From an uncultured Eggerthellaceae bacterium (GTDB lineage: Bacteria > Actinomycetota > Coriobacteriia > Coriobacteriales > Eggerthellaceae), in contig CAKTXN010000104.1 of NCBI GenBank assembly GCA_934630905.1, forward strand, positions 1 through 5,879: a stretch of DNA of 5,879 bases, given 5' to 3'. The notes beneath the pieces were generated by a model that did no database searches, was not told where the DNA came from, and saw only the letters and a list, made by a program, of their open reading frames with translations. A program made the position numbers and the translations under genes. Positions 1 to 4,848 of this stretch are shown piece by piece; the first letter of the stretch is position 1, and each line of letters opens with the position of its first letter.

Positions 1-190
1 ACCAGTATTCGTAATCGTTTTCTGCCATGTCGCGCGCGATAACATCGTAGGATAGAAAGCGCTCAATCATGTAACTCGTTTGGTCTTGCCCGATGATTGC
101 CGGCCAGTATTCGTTCCAAATGGCGCCAGCCATATTAGCCAGCTCACGTGTTTGCTCTTCTGTTTCAACGGGTGCAAAATATGTGGTCAT
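1..190 (-). CDS. GNAT-family N-acetyltransferase, N-terminal part (runs off window)
   Basis: Only the first 63 codons are present; the gene continues leftward past base 1. The ATG is at 188-190 (minus), 7 nt after an AGAAGGA Shine-Dalgarno at 198-204. The translation begins MTTYFAPVETEEQ and carries the stretch IWNEYWPAIIGQDQTSYMIE at residues 24-43. That stretch resembles the start of GNAT (RimI-like) acetyltransferases, which often read E-I-W-x-E-x-Y-x-x-I-I-G-x-E-Q-x-x-Y-M at this position. Such enzymes transfer an acetyl group from acetyl-CoA to an amine on a protein, antibiotic or small molecule; the substrate cannot be read from this fragment. The acetyl-CoA binding motif (R/Q-x-x-G-x-G/A) would lie outside the window and is not seen. 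The gene is divergent from the DUF1292 gene. The open frame and start site are firm, and the family call is moderately sure. Confidence 0.72.
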   Translation of the reverse strand, partial: MTTYFAPVETEEQTRELANMAGAIWNEYWPAIIGQDQTSYMIERFLSYDVIARDMAENDYEYW

Positions 191-208
191 GAGCGTATCC
201 TTCTTCTT

Positions 209-237
209 ATTATAGGGGGATGAAGAGCGCGAAAGGC
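209..237 (-). promoter_or_regulatory. Candidate promoter for the GNAT gene
   Basis: A perfect TATAAT lies on the minus strand at 214-209. At a 17-nt spacing the -35 position (237-232) reads GCCTTT, which is weak. Transcription would start near base 202, giving a leader of only about 12 nt that overlaps the Shine-Dalgarno. Either the message is nearly leaderless or the real start lies further upstream. Only the -10 element is convincing. Confidence 0.4.
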
Positions 238-240
238 GTG

Positions 241-248
241 CGTTAACG
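241..248. repeat. Palindrome CGTTAACG between divergent promoters
   Basis: This 8-bp perfect palindrome sits about midway between the GNAT and DUF1292 starts, just upstream of the GNAT -35 region. It could be an operator, but a palindrome of this length also arises by chance. Confidence 0.2.
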
Positions 249-338
249 ATGCGCTGTTCGTGCGGACGTCGGTCAGAAGAAGCGCATTTGTGTGTGCGTT
301 ATTCTTGTTAGGGCGTCGCCCGCATCAATTATAGTTGA

Positions 339-366
339 TTGCAACGGGCGGCGGCTGTGGTACCCT
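339..366 (+). promoter_or_regulatory. Extended -10 promoter of the DUF1292 gene
   Basis: The extended -10 element TGGTACCCT is at 358-366 (TG-n-TAnnnT pattern). A TTGCAA -35-like hexamer lies at 339-344, 16 nt upstream. Transcription would start near 373, leaving a leader of about 30 nt before the ATG at 402. A 5-1-5 palindrome, GGGCGTCGCCC (311-321), lies upstream of the -35 and could be a regulator site. Confidence 0.55.
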
Positions 367-401
367 GTTCGCGTAGTGGTTTTTCGAGGAAAGGAACTCG
401 T

Positions 402-722
402 ATGCGTCAGGGAAGCGCGCCGAATTTTTGTCCGCCCATCGAAGAGGGTATGGTGTATACCTTTGAGGATGAAAAGGGCGATTTAGTCGATTTGGAGTTT
501 CTTGGATTGATTCTGCACGGCGGGCGCCGTTACGGTTTCTTTTTCCCGGTAAGCGATGATGAGCCGGTTGGTTCGTCGGGCGAGTTGGTTATTATGGAAG
601 TGACCGCGGTTGATGAAGAAGATCAGCCGGAAGCATTCGAATTCGTTGACGACGAGGGCATTGCGCAAGAAGTCTACGAAGATTTCCGTCAGGCCACCCA
701 AGCGCTGTACGACTTCGAATAA
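402..722 (+). CDS. DUF1292 (YrzB-like) small acidic protein
   Basis: This encodes a 106-aa, strongly acidic protein. The ATG at 402 is preferred to the in-frame ATG at 339 because a GAGGAAAGG Shine-Dalgarno (386-394) lies 7 nt before 402, and because 339 falls inside the apparent promoter. Residues 18-68 read as alternating strands: VYTFEDEKGDLVDLEFLGL, then RRYGFFFPVSDDE, then ELVIMEVTAV. The protein ends in an acidic segment (DEEDQPEAFEFVDDE, 71-85) and a short helix (VYEDFRQATQAL). This pattern of a diacidic turn, a beta hairpin, a 'y-x-f-f-x-P' strand, a 'V-I-M-E-V' strand and a 'VDDEE' tail is that of the DUF1292 family, whose function is unknown. No signal peptide or membrane segment is visible, so it is probably cytosolic. 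It converges on ecfT with 66 bp between the stop codons. The coding call is firm; the family call is likely but rests on pattern memory. Confidence 0.8.
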   Translation: MRQGSAPNFCPPIEEGMVYTFEDEKGDLVDLEFLGLILHGGRRYGFFFPVSDDEPVGSSGELVIMEVTAVDEEDQPEAFEFVDDEGIAQEVYEDFRQATQALYDFE

Positions 723-738
723 ACCTGCTCCCACCCGC

Positions 739-773
739 ATTGTTGACAAATTACCCCACCTTTTGTCAACAAT
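739..773. terminator. Perfect 12-bp inverted repeat between convergent genes, possible bidirectional terminator
   Basis: The arms ATTGTTGACAAA (739-750) and TTTGTCAACAAT (762-773) are exact reverse complements around an 11-nt loop. They lie between the DUF1292 stop (722) and the ecfT stop (789), where a shared terminator is expected. The stem is AT-rich and has no T-tract after it on either strand, so a classical intrinsic terminator is not proven. Each arm contains TTGT-NN-ACAA, itself a 4-2-4 palindrome, so a protein-binding site is a real alternative. Confidence 0.5.
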
Positions 774-788
774 TTCGTCCCTATTCGC

Positions 789-1601
789 CTACCATCCCAT
801 AACTTTGCAAACAATGGCGGCTGCAAGAAGCAGCAGCGTTATGGCGCTTGCAACGACGTCGCGCGCATGGAACGCGTGCTCGTGCAGGTGAGTGCGCCCT
901 GCGCCGCCGTGGTAGCAGCGAGCATCCATTCCCGCCGCCAATGTGTCGGCATGGCGAAAAACACTGGCGAACAGCGGCACGAACAGCGCGCTGAAGGCAT
1001 GGGCGCGCTCTTTCAAGGAACCTTCCGAAAACGAAGCACCCCTGCTTATCTGGGAGTTGCGCGTGCTTACGAATTCGGTAGCGAACTGGGGCAAAAAGCG
1101 CAGCGCAATACCGGCGATCATGGCAAGTTCGTGGGCGGGAAGCCCAAAGCGCGCAAAAGGCGCCAACATGCTTTCGAAGGCATCGGTGATGTCAAGCGCG
1201 GTGGTGGTCATGGTAACTAAACACGCGCCGAACAACAGGATGGTCAAGCGAAACGACATGAGAATTGCCTGGTACAGGCCGTTTTCAGTGATGGCAAGCG
1301 GTCCTGCGCTCCAAAGTGTTTCGCCGCCTTGCATGAAAAACAGGTTCGCGATGGCGGTGAAAACGACAATGATCAAAAGCGGTCCCACGCACGTGAAGGC
1401 GGTGCGCGCCGAGATGCGTGCGGCGCAATAGGCGGCTACAACGAACGCCGCGCATAGAACCACGGCAACCGGCGTGGTGGTAATGACGTTCGCGGCGATG
1501 AACACCAGCAAAAGCGTGAGTTTGCAACGTGCGTCCAGGGCGTGTACCACGCTGGTTCCGGGGACGTATCGTCCGAATATCAGGGCGGTGGGGGAGCTCA
1601 T
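789..1601 (-). CDS. ecfT: ECF transporter transmembrane coupling protein EcfT
   Basis: EcfT is the membrane protein of energy-coupling factor vitamin transporters. It joins the two ATPases to the substrate-binding S component and passes on the motion that topples the S component. The product is 270 aa, normal for the family. It opens with the typical GRYVPGTSVVHALDARCKL segment (10-28). Hydrophobic segments follow at about 27-40, 43-61, 70-90, 112-134 and 249-268. The cytoplasmic coupling-helix region (about 136-230) carries the two Arg motifs that contact the ATPases: SRG at 186-188 and ARC at 227-229. The second is usually Ala-Arg-Gly, so Cys229 is a variation. The ATG overlaps the ecfA2 stop (ATGA, 1598-1601), and AGGAGG at 1612-1617 lies 10 nt upstream. 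It is the last gene of the ribU-ecfA1-ecfA2-ecfT operon and ends in TAG at 789-791. Confidence 0.96.
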   Translation of the reverse strand: MSSPTALIFGRYVPGTSVVHALDARCKLTLLLVFIAANVITTTPVAVVLCAAFVVAAYCAARISARTAFTCVGPLLIIVVFTAIANLFFMQGGETLWSAGPLAITENGLYQAILMSFRLTILLFGACLVTMTTTALDITDAFESMLAPFARFGLPAHELAMIAGIALRFLPQFATEFVSTRNSQISRGASFSEGSLKERAHAFSALFVPLFASVFRHADTLAAGMDARCYHGGAGRTHLHEHAFHARDVVASAITLLLLAAAIVCKVMGW

Positions 1602-2683
1602 GACTGCGGCGCCTCCTGCTGTGTGGCGGCGGCTTGCGGGTGGTGCGGTGCGTCAGCAGTTTGCGAGCCCTGCTTATACAGCGCTGCGCATGCGTTTGCC
1701 AAATCCTGCGCGTCAAAGAAGAGCCTTGAGGGAAGGCCCACGCCGCGCGCCCGCAAGTTGTTCGCCAGGTGCTGCGCGGTGGGGATATCAAGCCCTATGG
1801 CATGCAGCTCTTCTTCGTGGGAAAACACCTGTTCAGGCGTTCCTTCTAGAACAAGCTGGCCTTGGTTCAGCACAATGATGCGGTTGCAGAAACGTGCCAA
1901 GTCGTCCATGTTGTGCGACACCATGACCACCGTCATGCCTTGGGCGTGCAGCGTGTCGATAAGCTGTAGAAACATTGCTTTCGCTTCGGGATCAAGGCCG
2001 GCAGTGGGCTCGTCAAGCACCAGAACCTGGGGATTCATGGCCAAAACGCCTGCGAAGGCCACGCGACGCTGTTGGCCGCCTGACAGCTCGAACGGGCTTG
2101 CGTTGCCTATCTCATCGCACGAAAGTCCCACGGACTCCAGCGATGCGCGAACGCGGCGGTCCACCTCGGCATCGTCAAGCTTCAAGTTGCGCGGACCGAA
2201 AGCAACATCGTCGTACACGGTGGCGGCGAACAGCTGGCGCTCGGGGTATTGGAACACCACGCCCACAGCAGCGCGGCATTGCTTACGCGTAGCTTTGTCG
2301 GCCAGGTTGGCGCCATCGAGCGTTATGCGTCCGCGCGTGGGGTCAAGCAGGCCATTCATGTGCTGCAGCAGCGTGGATTTTCCGCTGCCGGTGTGCCCAG
2401 CAATGCCCAGAAAATCACCTTCGTTCACGGTGAAGCTGATGTTTTGCAGCGCCCACCGGTTGTCGGGGTTATTGCCCCAGTCGGCATACGCGGTGGGGGA
2501 AAGCGTGGCGTCTGCGGCTTCCGCAACGCCGGCAATGCTGGCATGGGCGCAGGCTCCGGCAGCTTCGGCGTTCGCATTGTTTGCCTCACCGCTTCGCTTC
2601 GCTGCCTTCTTTGCACGCTTCTTCTCCGTACGCTCCAGCGAGGCATCGTAGGTGAAACTTACCTGGTCAAAAGCAAGTTGCAT
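1598..2683 (-). CDS. ecfA2: ECF transporter ATP-binding protein EcfA2, with N-terminal insertion
   Basis: This is the second ABC ATPase of the energy-coupling factor module, which pairs with EcfA1 to hydrolyse ATP for vitamin import. It shows Walker A GHTGSGKST (96-104), the Q-loop in FQYPERQLF (Gln145; this wording is typical of EcfA2), signature LSGGQQRR (200-207), Walker B LVLDEP with catalytic Glu225, D-loop AGLD (228-231) and H-loop His257. All catalytic residues are intact. At 361 aa it is longer than the usual 280-290. About 60 extra residues separate A-loop Tyr12 from Trp77-Ala-Leu; they are Lys/Arg-rich first (16-31) and then Ala-rich (32-68). The last 25 residues are a low-complexity Gln/Ala/Pro tail. 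The ATG lies inside ecfA1 (25-nt overlap) with GGAGGA at 2690-2695, 6 nt upstream, so the start is well supported. The stop overlaps the ecfT start. Confidence 0.96.
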   Translation of the reverse strand: MQLAFDQVSFTYDASLERTEKKRAKKAAKRSGEANNANAEAAGACAHASIAGVAEAADATLSPTAYADWGNNPDNRWALQNISFTVNEGDFLGIAGHTGSGKSTLLQHMNGLLDPTRGRITLDGANLADKATRKQCRAAVGVVFQYPERQLFAATVYDDVAFGPRNLKLDDAEVDRRVRASLESVGLSCDEIGNASPFELSGGQQRRVAFAGVLAMNPQVLVLDEPTAGLDPEAKAMFLQLIDTLHAQGMTVVMVSHNMDDLARFCNRIIVLNQGQLVLEGTPEQVFSHEEELHAIGLDIPTAQHLANNLRARGVGLPSRLFFDAQDLANACAALYKQGSQTADAPHHPQAAATQQEAPQS

Positions 2684-3480
2684 AGTTCGTCCTCCAATGT
2701 TTGCGCGTCAAGGGTGGTGGTAACGGGAAGGCCCTCGTCTTGGCAGGCAAGCGAAAAGCGTACAGAAAATGGCACATCCAGGTGCAAATGGCGCAGCTCG
2801 TCGGCGCGTCTGAGCACCTCGTTCGGTGTGCCCTCCATGCAAATACGGCCGGCTTCCATAACCAGAATGCGCTGGGCTGCGGCCGCTTCTTCCATGAAGT
2901 GGGTGATCATGATAATAGTGAAGCCTTTGCTGTTCAGCTCGCGCACGATGCGCATCAGCCCTGTTCGACCGCGGGGGTCGATCATGGCCGATGCTTCATC
3001 GAGAATCAGGACGCGCGGCTTCATGGCAAGCACGCCGGCAATGGCAACGCGTTGCTTTTGACCGCCGGAAAGCGCGGTTGTTTCGGCCTCCTCAAAGCCC
3101 GAAAGGCCTACTGCCTTCAGCGAAGCCGTTATGCGTTCGCGCAGCTCATCGGTGGGAACGCCCAGGTTTTCGGGGCCGAACGCCACATCGTTTTCCACAA
3201 GCGTTGCTACAATCTGGTCGTCGGGGTTTTGGAACACCATGCCAGCTGTGCTGCGAATAAGGTAGCGCGCGTCTTCGTCGGCGGTGCTCCATTCGCCCAC
3301 ACGCACTTCGCCTTCATCGGGAATGAGCAGCGCGTTGATATGCTTGGCAAGCGTTGATTTTCCACTGCCGTTTCCACCCAGGATGCACACGAATTCGCCT
3401 GGCTGGATGCTTGTCGTTACGCCGTTTATTGCCCAGTTGGCGCCATCGTAAGTAAACCGAACGTCCTTGAATTCAATCAT
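2659..3480 (-). CDS. ecfA1: ECF transporter ATP-binding protein EcfA1
   Basis: This is the first ABC ATPase of the energy-coupling factor module. The 273-aa product has normal length and all key motifs: A-loop Tyr11, Walker A GGNGSGKST (35-43), Q-loop in FQNPDDQIVA (Gln84, the EcfA1 form), signature LSGGQKQR (137-144), Walker B LILDEA with Glu162, D-loop SAMID (164-168) and H-loop His194 in ITHFMEEA. The 'DEASAMIDP' wording, with Ala-Ser after the catalytic Glu, is close to the EcfA1 consensus (DEATSMLDP) and separates it from the EcfA2 partner (DEPTAGLDP). The ATG at 3480 has AAGGAAAG (3487-3494) 6 nt upstream and lies 18 nt after the ribU stop. Its 3' end overlaps ecfA2 by 25 nt, suggesting translational coupling and equal production of the two subunits. 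Confidence 0.97.
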   Translation of the reverse strand: MIEFKDVRFTYDGANWAINGVTTSIQPGEFVCILGGNGSGKSTLAKHINALLIPDEGEVRVGEWSTADEDARYLIRSTAGMVFQNPDDQIVATLVENDVAFGPENLGVPTDELRERITASLKAVGLSGFEEAETTALSGGQKQRVAIAGVLAMKPRVLILDEASAMIDPRGRTGLMRIVRELNSKGFTIIMITHFMEEAAAAQRILVMEAGRICMEGTPNEVLRRADELRHLHLDVPFSVRFSLACQDEGLPVTTTLDAQTLEDELCNLLLTR

Positions 3481-3498
3481 AGGGAGCTTTCCTTCGCG

Positions 3499-4110
3499 TT
3501 ATTTTTTGCCTACAACCTGGTTTTTCTTCGGCGTGATCAAGTTGGAGATTGCTTTGTAAATAGCCAGGGTGATAACTGCATTCAGCGCAGCCTTCATGGT
3601 GTTGAACGGCAAAAGGATGGGCACGATCATTGCGGCTACGGCTTCAACGGGCATGCCGGCGTAGATGGGCGTAACGAGCAGATTGCCCACAATGGCAAGG
3701 ATAACAGCGCAAATGAAGCTCACGATCAGGCCAATGATGGCGCCTTTCCACGTGCGCATGCGTTTGTAGATAAGCGCCGAAGGAATAACGTAGCCGCATA
3801 CCACCAGCGCATTCATCACAGCGCCCCAGAAGTTGCCGGACATTAGGCCGTGCAGCACAACGGCAATCAGGCCCACCGCGGTGCCCGGGCCCGCACCATA
3901 CGCGAACCCGCAGATCATGGCGGGAACGAATGAGGCGTCGTATTTCAGCCATGCGGCGGCGGGGAAGATGGCGAACTCCACGAACGAGAGCAACACGCTC
4001 AAAGCGCACATAAGCGCCATGACTACCAGCTGACGCGTGTCCCAGCGGTTCGTGTTCTTGATGTTCGCGGCGGAGTTGGCGGCCGCGTCCGTTTTCTTTT
4101 CTGCTTCCAT
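3499..4110 (-). CDS. ribU: Riboflavin ECF transporter S component RibU
   Basis: RibU is the membrane-embedded S component that binds riboflavin and works with EcfA1, EcfA2 and EcfT. The 203-aa product begins with a polar stretch (1-24, MEAEKKTDAAANSAANIKNT...). About six hydrophobic segments follow, near 27-46, 61-75, 76-91, 96-115, 122-146 and 157-187. Family-like motifs are WLKYDASFVPAMICGF (54-69) and ILLPFNTMKAALN (165-177); the L-x-P-F-N-x-x-K block near the C-terminus is typical of RibU. The riboflavin assignment is strongly supported by the FMN riboswitch in the leader. The ATG at 4108-4110 has GAAAGGAGT at 4117-4125, 6 nt upstream. It is the first gene of the operon, with ecfA1 18 nt downstream. 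Binding of other flavins such as roseoflavin is known for the family but cannot be judged here. Confidence 0.93.
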   Translation of the reverse strand: MEAEKKTDAAANSAANIKNTNRWDTRQLVVMALMCALSVLLSFVEFAIFPAAAWLKYDASFVPAMICGFAYGAGPGTAVGLIAVVLHGLMSGNFWGAVMNALVVCGYVIPSALIYKRMRTWKGAIIGLIVSFICAVILAIVGNLLVTPIYAGMPVEAVAAMIVPILLPFNTMKAALNAVITLAIYKAISNLITPKKNQVVGKK

Positions 4111-4116
4111 GGGGGG

Positions 4117-4125
4117 ACTCCTTTC
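4117..4125 (-). promoter_or_regulatory. ribU Shine-Dalgarno adjoining an inverted-repeat arm
   Basis: GAAAGGAGT lies 6 nt upstream of the ribU ATG. The CGCTGAAAAGAAA arm of the leader inverted repeat (4122-4134) overlaps its first four bases, so pairing of that arm would bring a stem right up to GGAG. Confidence 0.85.
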
Positions 4126-4209
4126 TTTTCAGCGAGCAGGCGCGCGTTGCTTCTTGTGATGCGCTCCACTTTTCCGGTAAGTCAGGCACGTTTTCCCGCT
4201 GAAAAGAAA
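4122..4209 (-). repeat. 13-bp perfect inverted repeat in the ribU leader, abutting the RBS
   Basis: In the minus-strand transcript TTTCTTTTCAGCG (4209-4197) is followed 62 nt later by its exact complement CGCTGAAAAGAAA (4134-4122), which runs directly into GGAG of the ribU Shine-Dalgarno. A long-range stem here would limit ribosome access and is a plausible part of the riboswitch expression platform. The 62-nt loop has no perfect strong hairpin that I can see. A DNA-binding operator is an alternative reading. Confidence 0.65.
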
Positions 4210-4269
4210 ACGAACCCGCATGAATTCCTCATTGCAGGCTCGTAGGACAATGCAAAGATTTCATCTGCA

Positions 4270-4319
4270 AGCGTGCTGCGTTGCGGCATTGCGTGCGGCG
4301 TGGCACGCTACCGAAAAGT
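4270..4319 (-). repeat. Leader hairpin AGCGTGC/GCACGCT with internal tandem repeat
   Basis: Between the riboswitch and the RBS, a 7-bp inverted repeat (4319-4313 with 4276-4270) encloses 36 nt. On the minus strand the loop contains a quasi-tandem repeat, GCCGCACGCAAT then GCCGCAACGCAG. No U-tract follows, so it does not look like an intrinsic terminator. A run of six U lies upstream at 4340-4335 but has no GC-rich stem before it. Confidence 0.35.
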
Positions 4320-4359
4320 ATGGCGCACATGCAGAAAAAATGCGTTGTCGAATATCCGC

Positions 4360-4525
4360 CTCTTTCATCCGGACTGTGACCGTTGGCTCCCGATTTTCAC
4401 GGAATCAGCCTTGCCAGTTTTTGCTGCGCAAGGGTCGCGGGCTTTTGTGTTCGCGGGTGCTTCTTGCGAAGAATCCGCGCCGTTCAATTACCGCCAGTGA
4501 GGATTTTCACCTCGCCCTGAAACAG
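4360..4525 (-). promoter_or_regulatory. FMN riboswitch (RFN element)
   Basis: The conserved blocks appear in order on the minus strand. P1 5' CTGTTTC (4525-4519) pairs with GAAAGAG (4366-4360), apart from one G-G mismatch. Then come GGGCGAGGTGAAAATCCTC and CTGGCGGTAA (4517-4488), AGCCCGCGA (4443-4435), GATTCCGTGAAAATCGGGAG (4406-4387) and CAGTCCGGATG (4376-4366). These match the RFN consensus (aGGGNNGGGUGAAAUUCCC, ACCGGCGGU, AGCCCGCGA, GAUUYGGUGAGAUUCCGNNGCC, AGUCYGGAUG). The P3 region (about 4444-4487) is extended, with a TTCTT-CGC-AAGAA tip. The element senses flavin mononucleotide, and bound FMN normally lowers expression. It lies about 250 nt upstream of ribU. No clear intrinsic terminator follows, so the switch may act on translation through the inverted repeat at the RBS. 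Confidence 0.97.
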
Positions 4526-4539
4526 AATTCAATGGTGCT

Positions 4540-4568
4540 ATTGTAGGGCGGCGTAGGGGCAAGGGCAA
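4540..4568 (-). promoter_or_regulatory. Promoter of the ribU-ecfA1-ecfA2-ecfT operon
   Basis: On the minus strand TTGCCC (4568-4563) and TACAAT (4545-4540) are separated by exactly 17 nt. The predicted start near 4533 is about 8 nt before the riboswitch P1 helix, as expected for a riboswitch leader. A second tandem TTGCCC (4562-4557) lies 11 nt from the -10, too close to serve as its -35. The resulting leader is about 420 nt. Confidence 0.7.
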
Positions 4569-4662
4569 GAAAAAATGTGAGTATTTGTGACTTTCCGCAT
4601 CGTTATTTTTACGTGATTCGGTTGTCTGGTGGTGAATTTTGGCGTGATTTTGGGGCGTGGGG

Positions 4663-4697
4663 CCAGACGGGTGCGATCCGGTCTGGTCGTGTTTTTT
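4663..4697 (+). terminator. Terminator-like hairpin on the plus strand with no gene before it
   Basis: CCAGACGGG (4663-4671) pairs with CCGGTCTGG (4678-4686): six outer pairs, one G-G mismatch, two inner G-C pairs and a 6-nt loop. After TCGTG comes a run of six T (4692-4697), so the orientation is plus. A third copy of the stem arm, GTCTGG at 4624-4629, can pair with CCAGAC instead. No plus-strand gene lies upstream, so it may end a short unannotated RNA or be coincidental. Confidence 0.35.
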
Positions 4698-4796
4698 CGT
4701 GGGGCCGATTTGCTTGCGCGCGGCTTTGAAATTGCTTTCTGATTGCTCTTCGGGGTAGTTGGCGAAGGCGGCGGGCAGGCGTAGGCCGCGCGAGGG

Positions 4797-4838
4797 CGCT
4801 GGCGGAAAGGCTCTTTGGGGTGGTGCGCGAAGCCAGCG
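4797..4838 (-). terminator. Stem-loop just downstream of the HTH gene, weak terminator candidate
   Basis: The arms CGCTGGC (4838-4832) and GCCAGCG (4803-4797), read on the minus strand, are exact complements with a 28-nt loop. They start 11 nt after the stop codon of the 4849-5418 gene. There is no U-tract, so factor-dependent termination or RNA 3'-end protection is as likely as intrinsic termination. Confidence 0.3.
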
Positions 4839-4848
4839 GGCGGGCCCG

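Larger units (their letters stand above)
4569..4848. other. 280-bp intergenic region without a convincing gene
   Basis: This region lies between the operon promoter and the stop codon of the helix-turn-helix gene. Its left half holds quasi-tandem GT-rich repeats (TGAATTTTGGCG then TGATTTTGGGGCG, near 4633-4656) and the plus-strand hairpin described separately. GTGGGGCC occurs twice, on either side of that hairpin. Its right half is GC-rich and contains the inverted repeat CGCTGGC/GCCAGCG. Open frames here are Pro/Arg/His-rich, lack ribosome sites and look like chance. Confidence 0.6.

Noticed and set aside
1542..2651. 369-aa plus-strand frame opposite ecfA2
   Set aside because: It is a shadow of ecfA2. 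The product is Ser/Ala/Arg-rich without domains, and the opposite strand has every ABC motif.
2249..3061. 270-aa plus-strand frame opposite ecfA1/ecfA2
   Set aside because: It is a shadow frame; the real coding strand is clear from Walker and signature motifs.
3644..4189. 181-aa minus-strand frame overlapping ribU in another frame
   Set aside because: It is Arg/His-rich with no hydrophobic segments. ribU has the RBS, the membrane segments and the RibU motifs.
4335..4359. Possible intrinsic terminator right after the riboswitch (U6 run)
   Set aside because: The sequence before the U-run (GGCGGATATTCGACAACGCA) forms no stem longer than about 3-5 weak pairs.
4220..4546. Open plus-strand frame of 108 aa across the FMN riboswitch
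   Set aside because: It is antisense to a well-conserved structured RNA, has no ribosome site and has a composition unlike the real genes.
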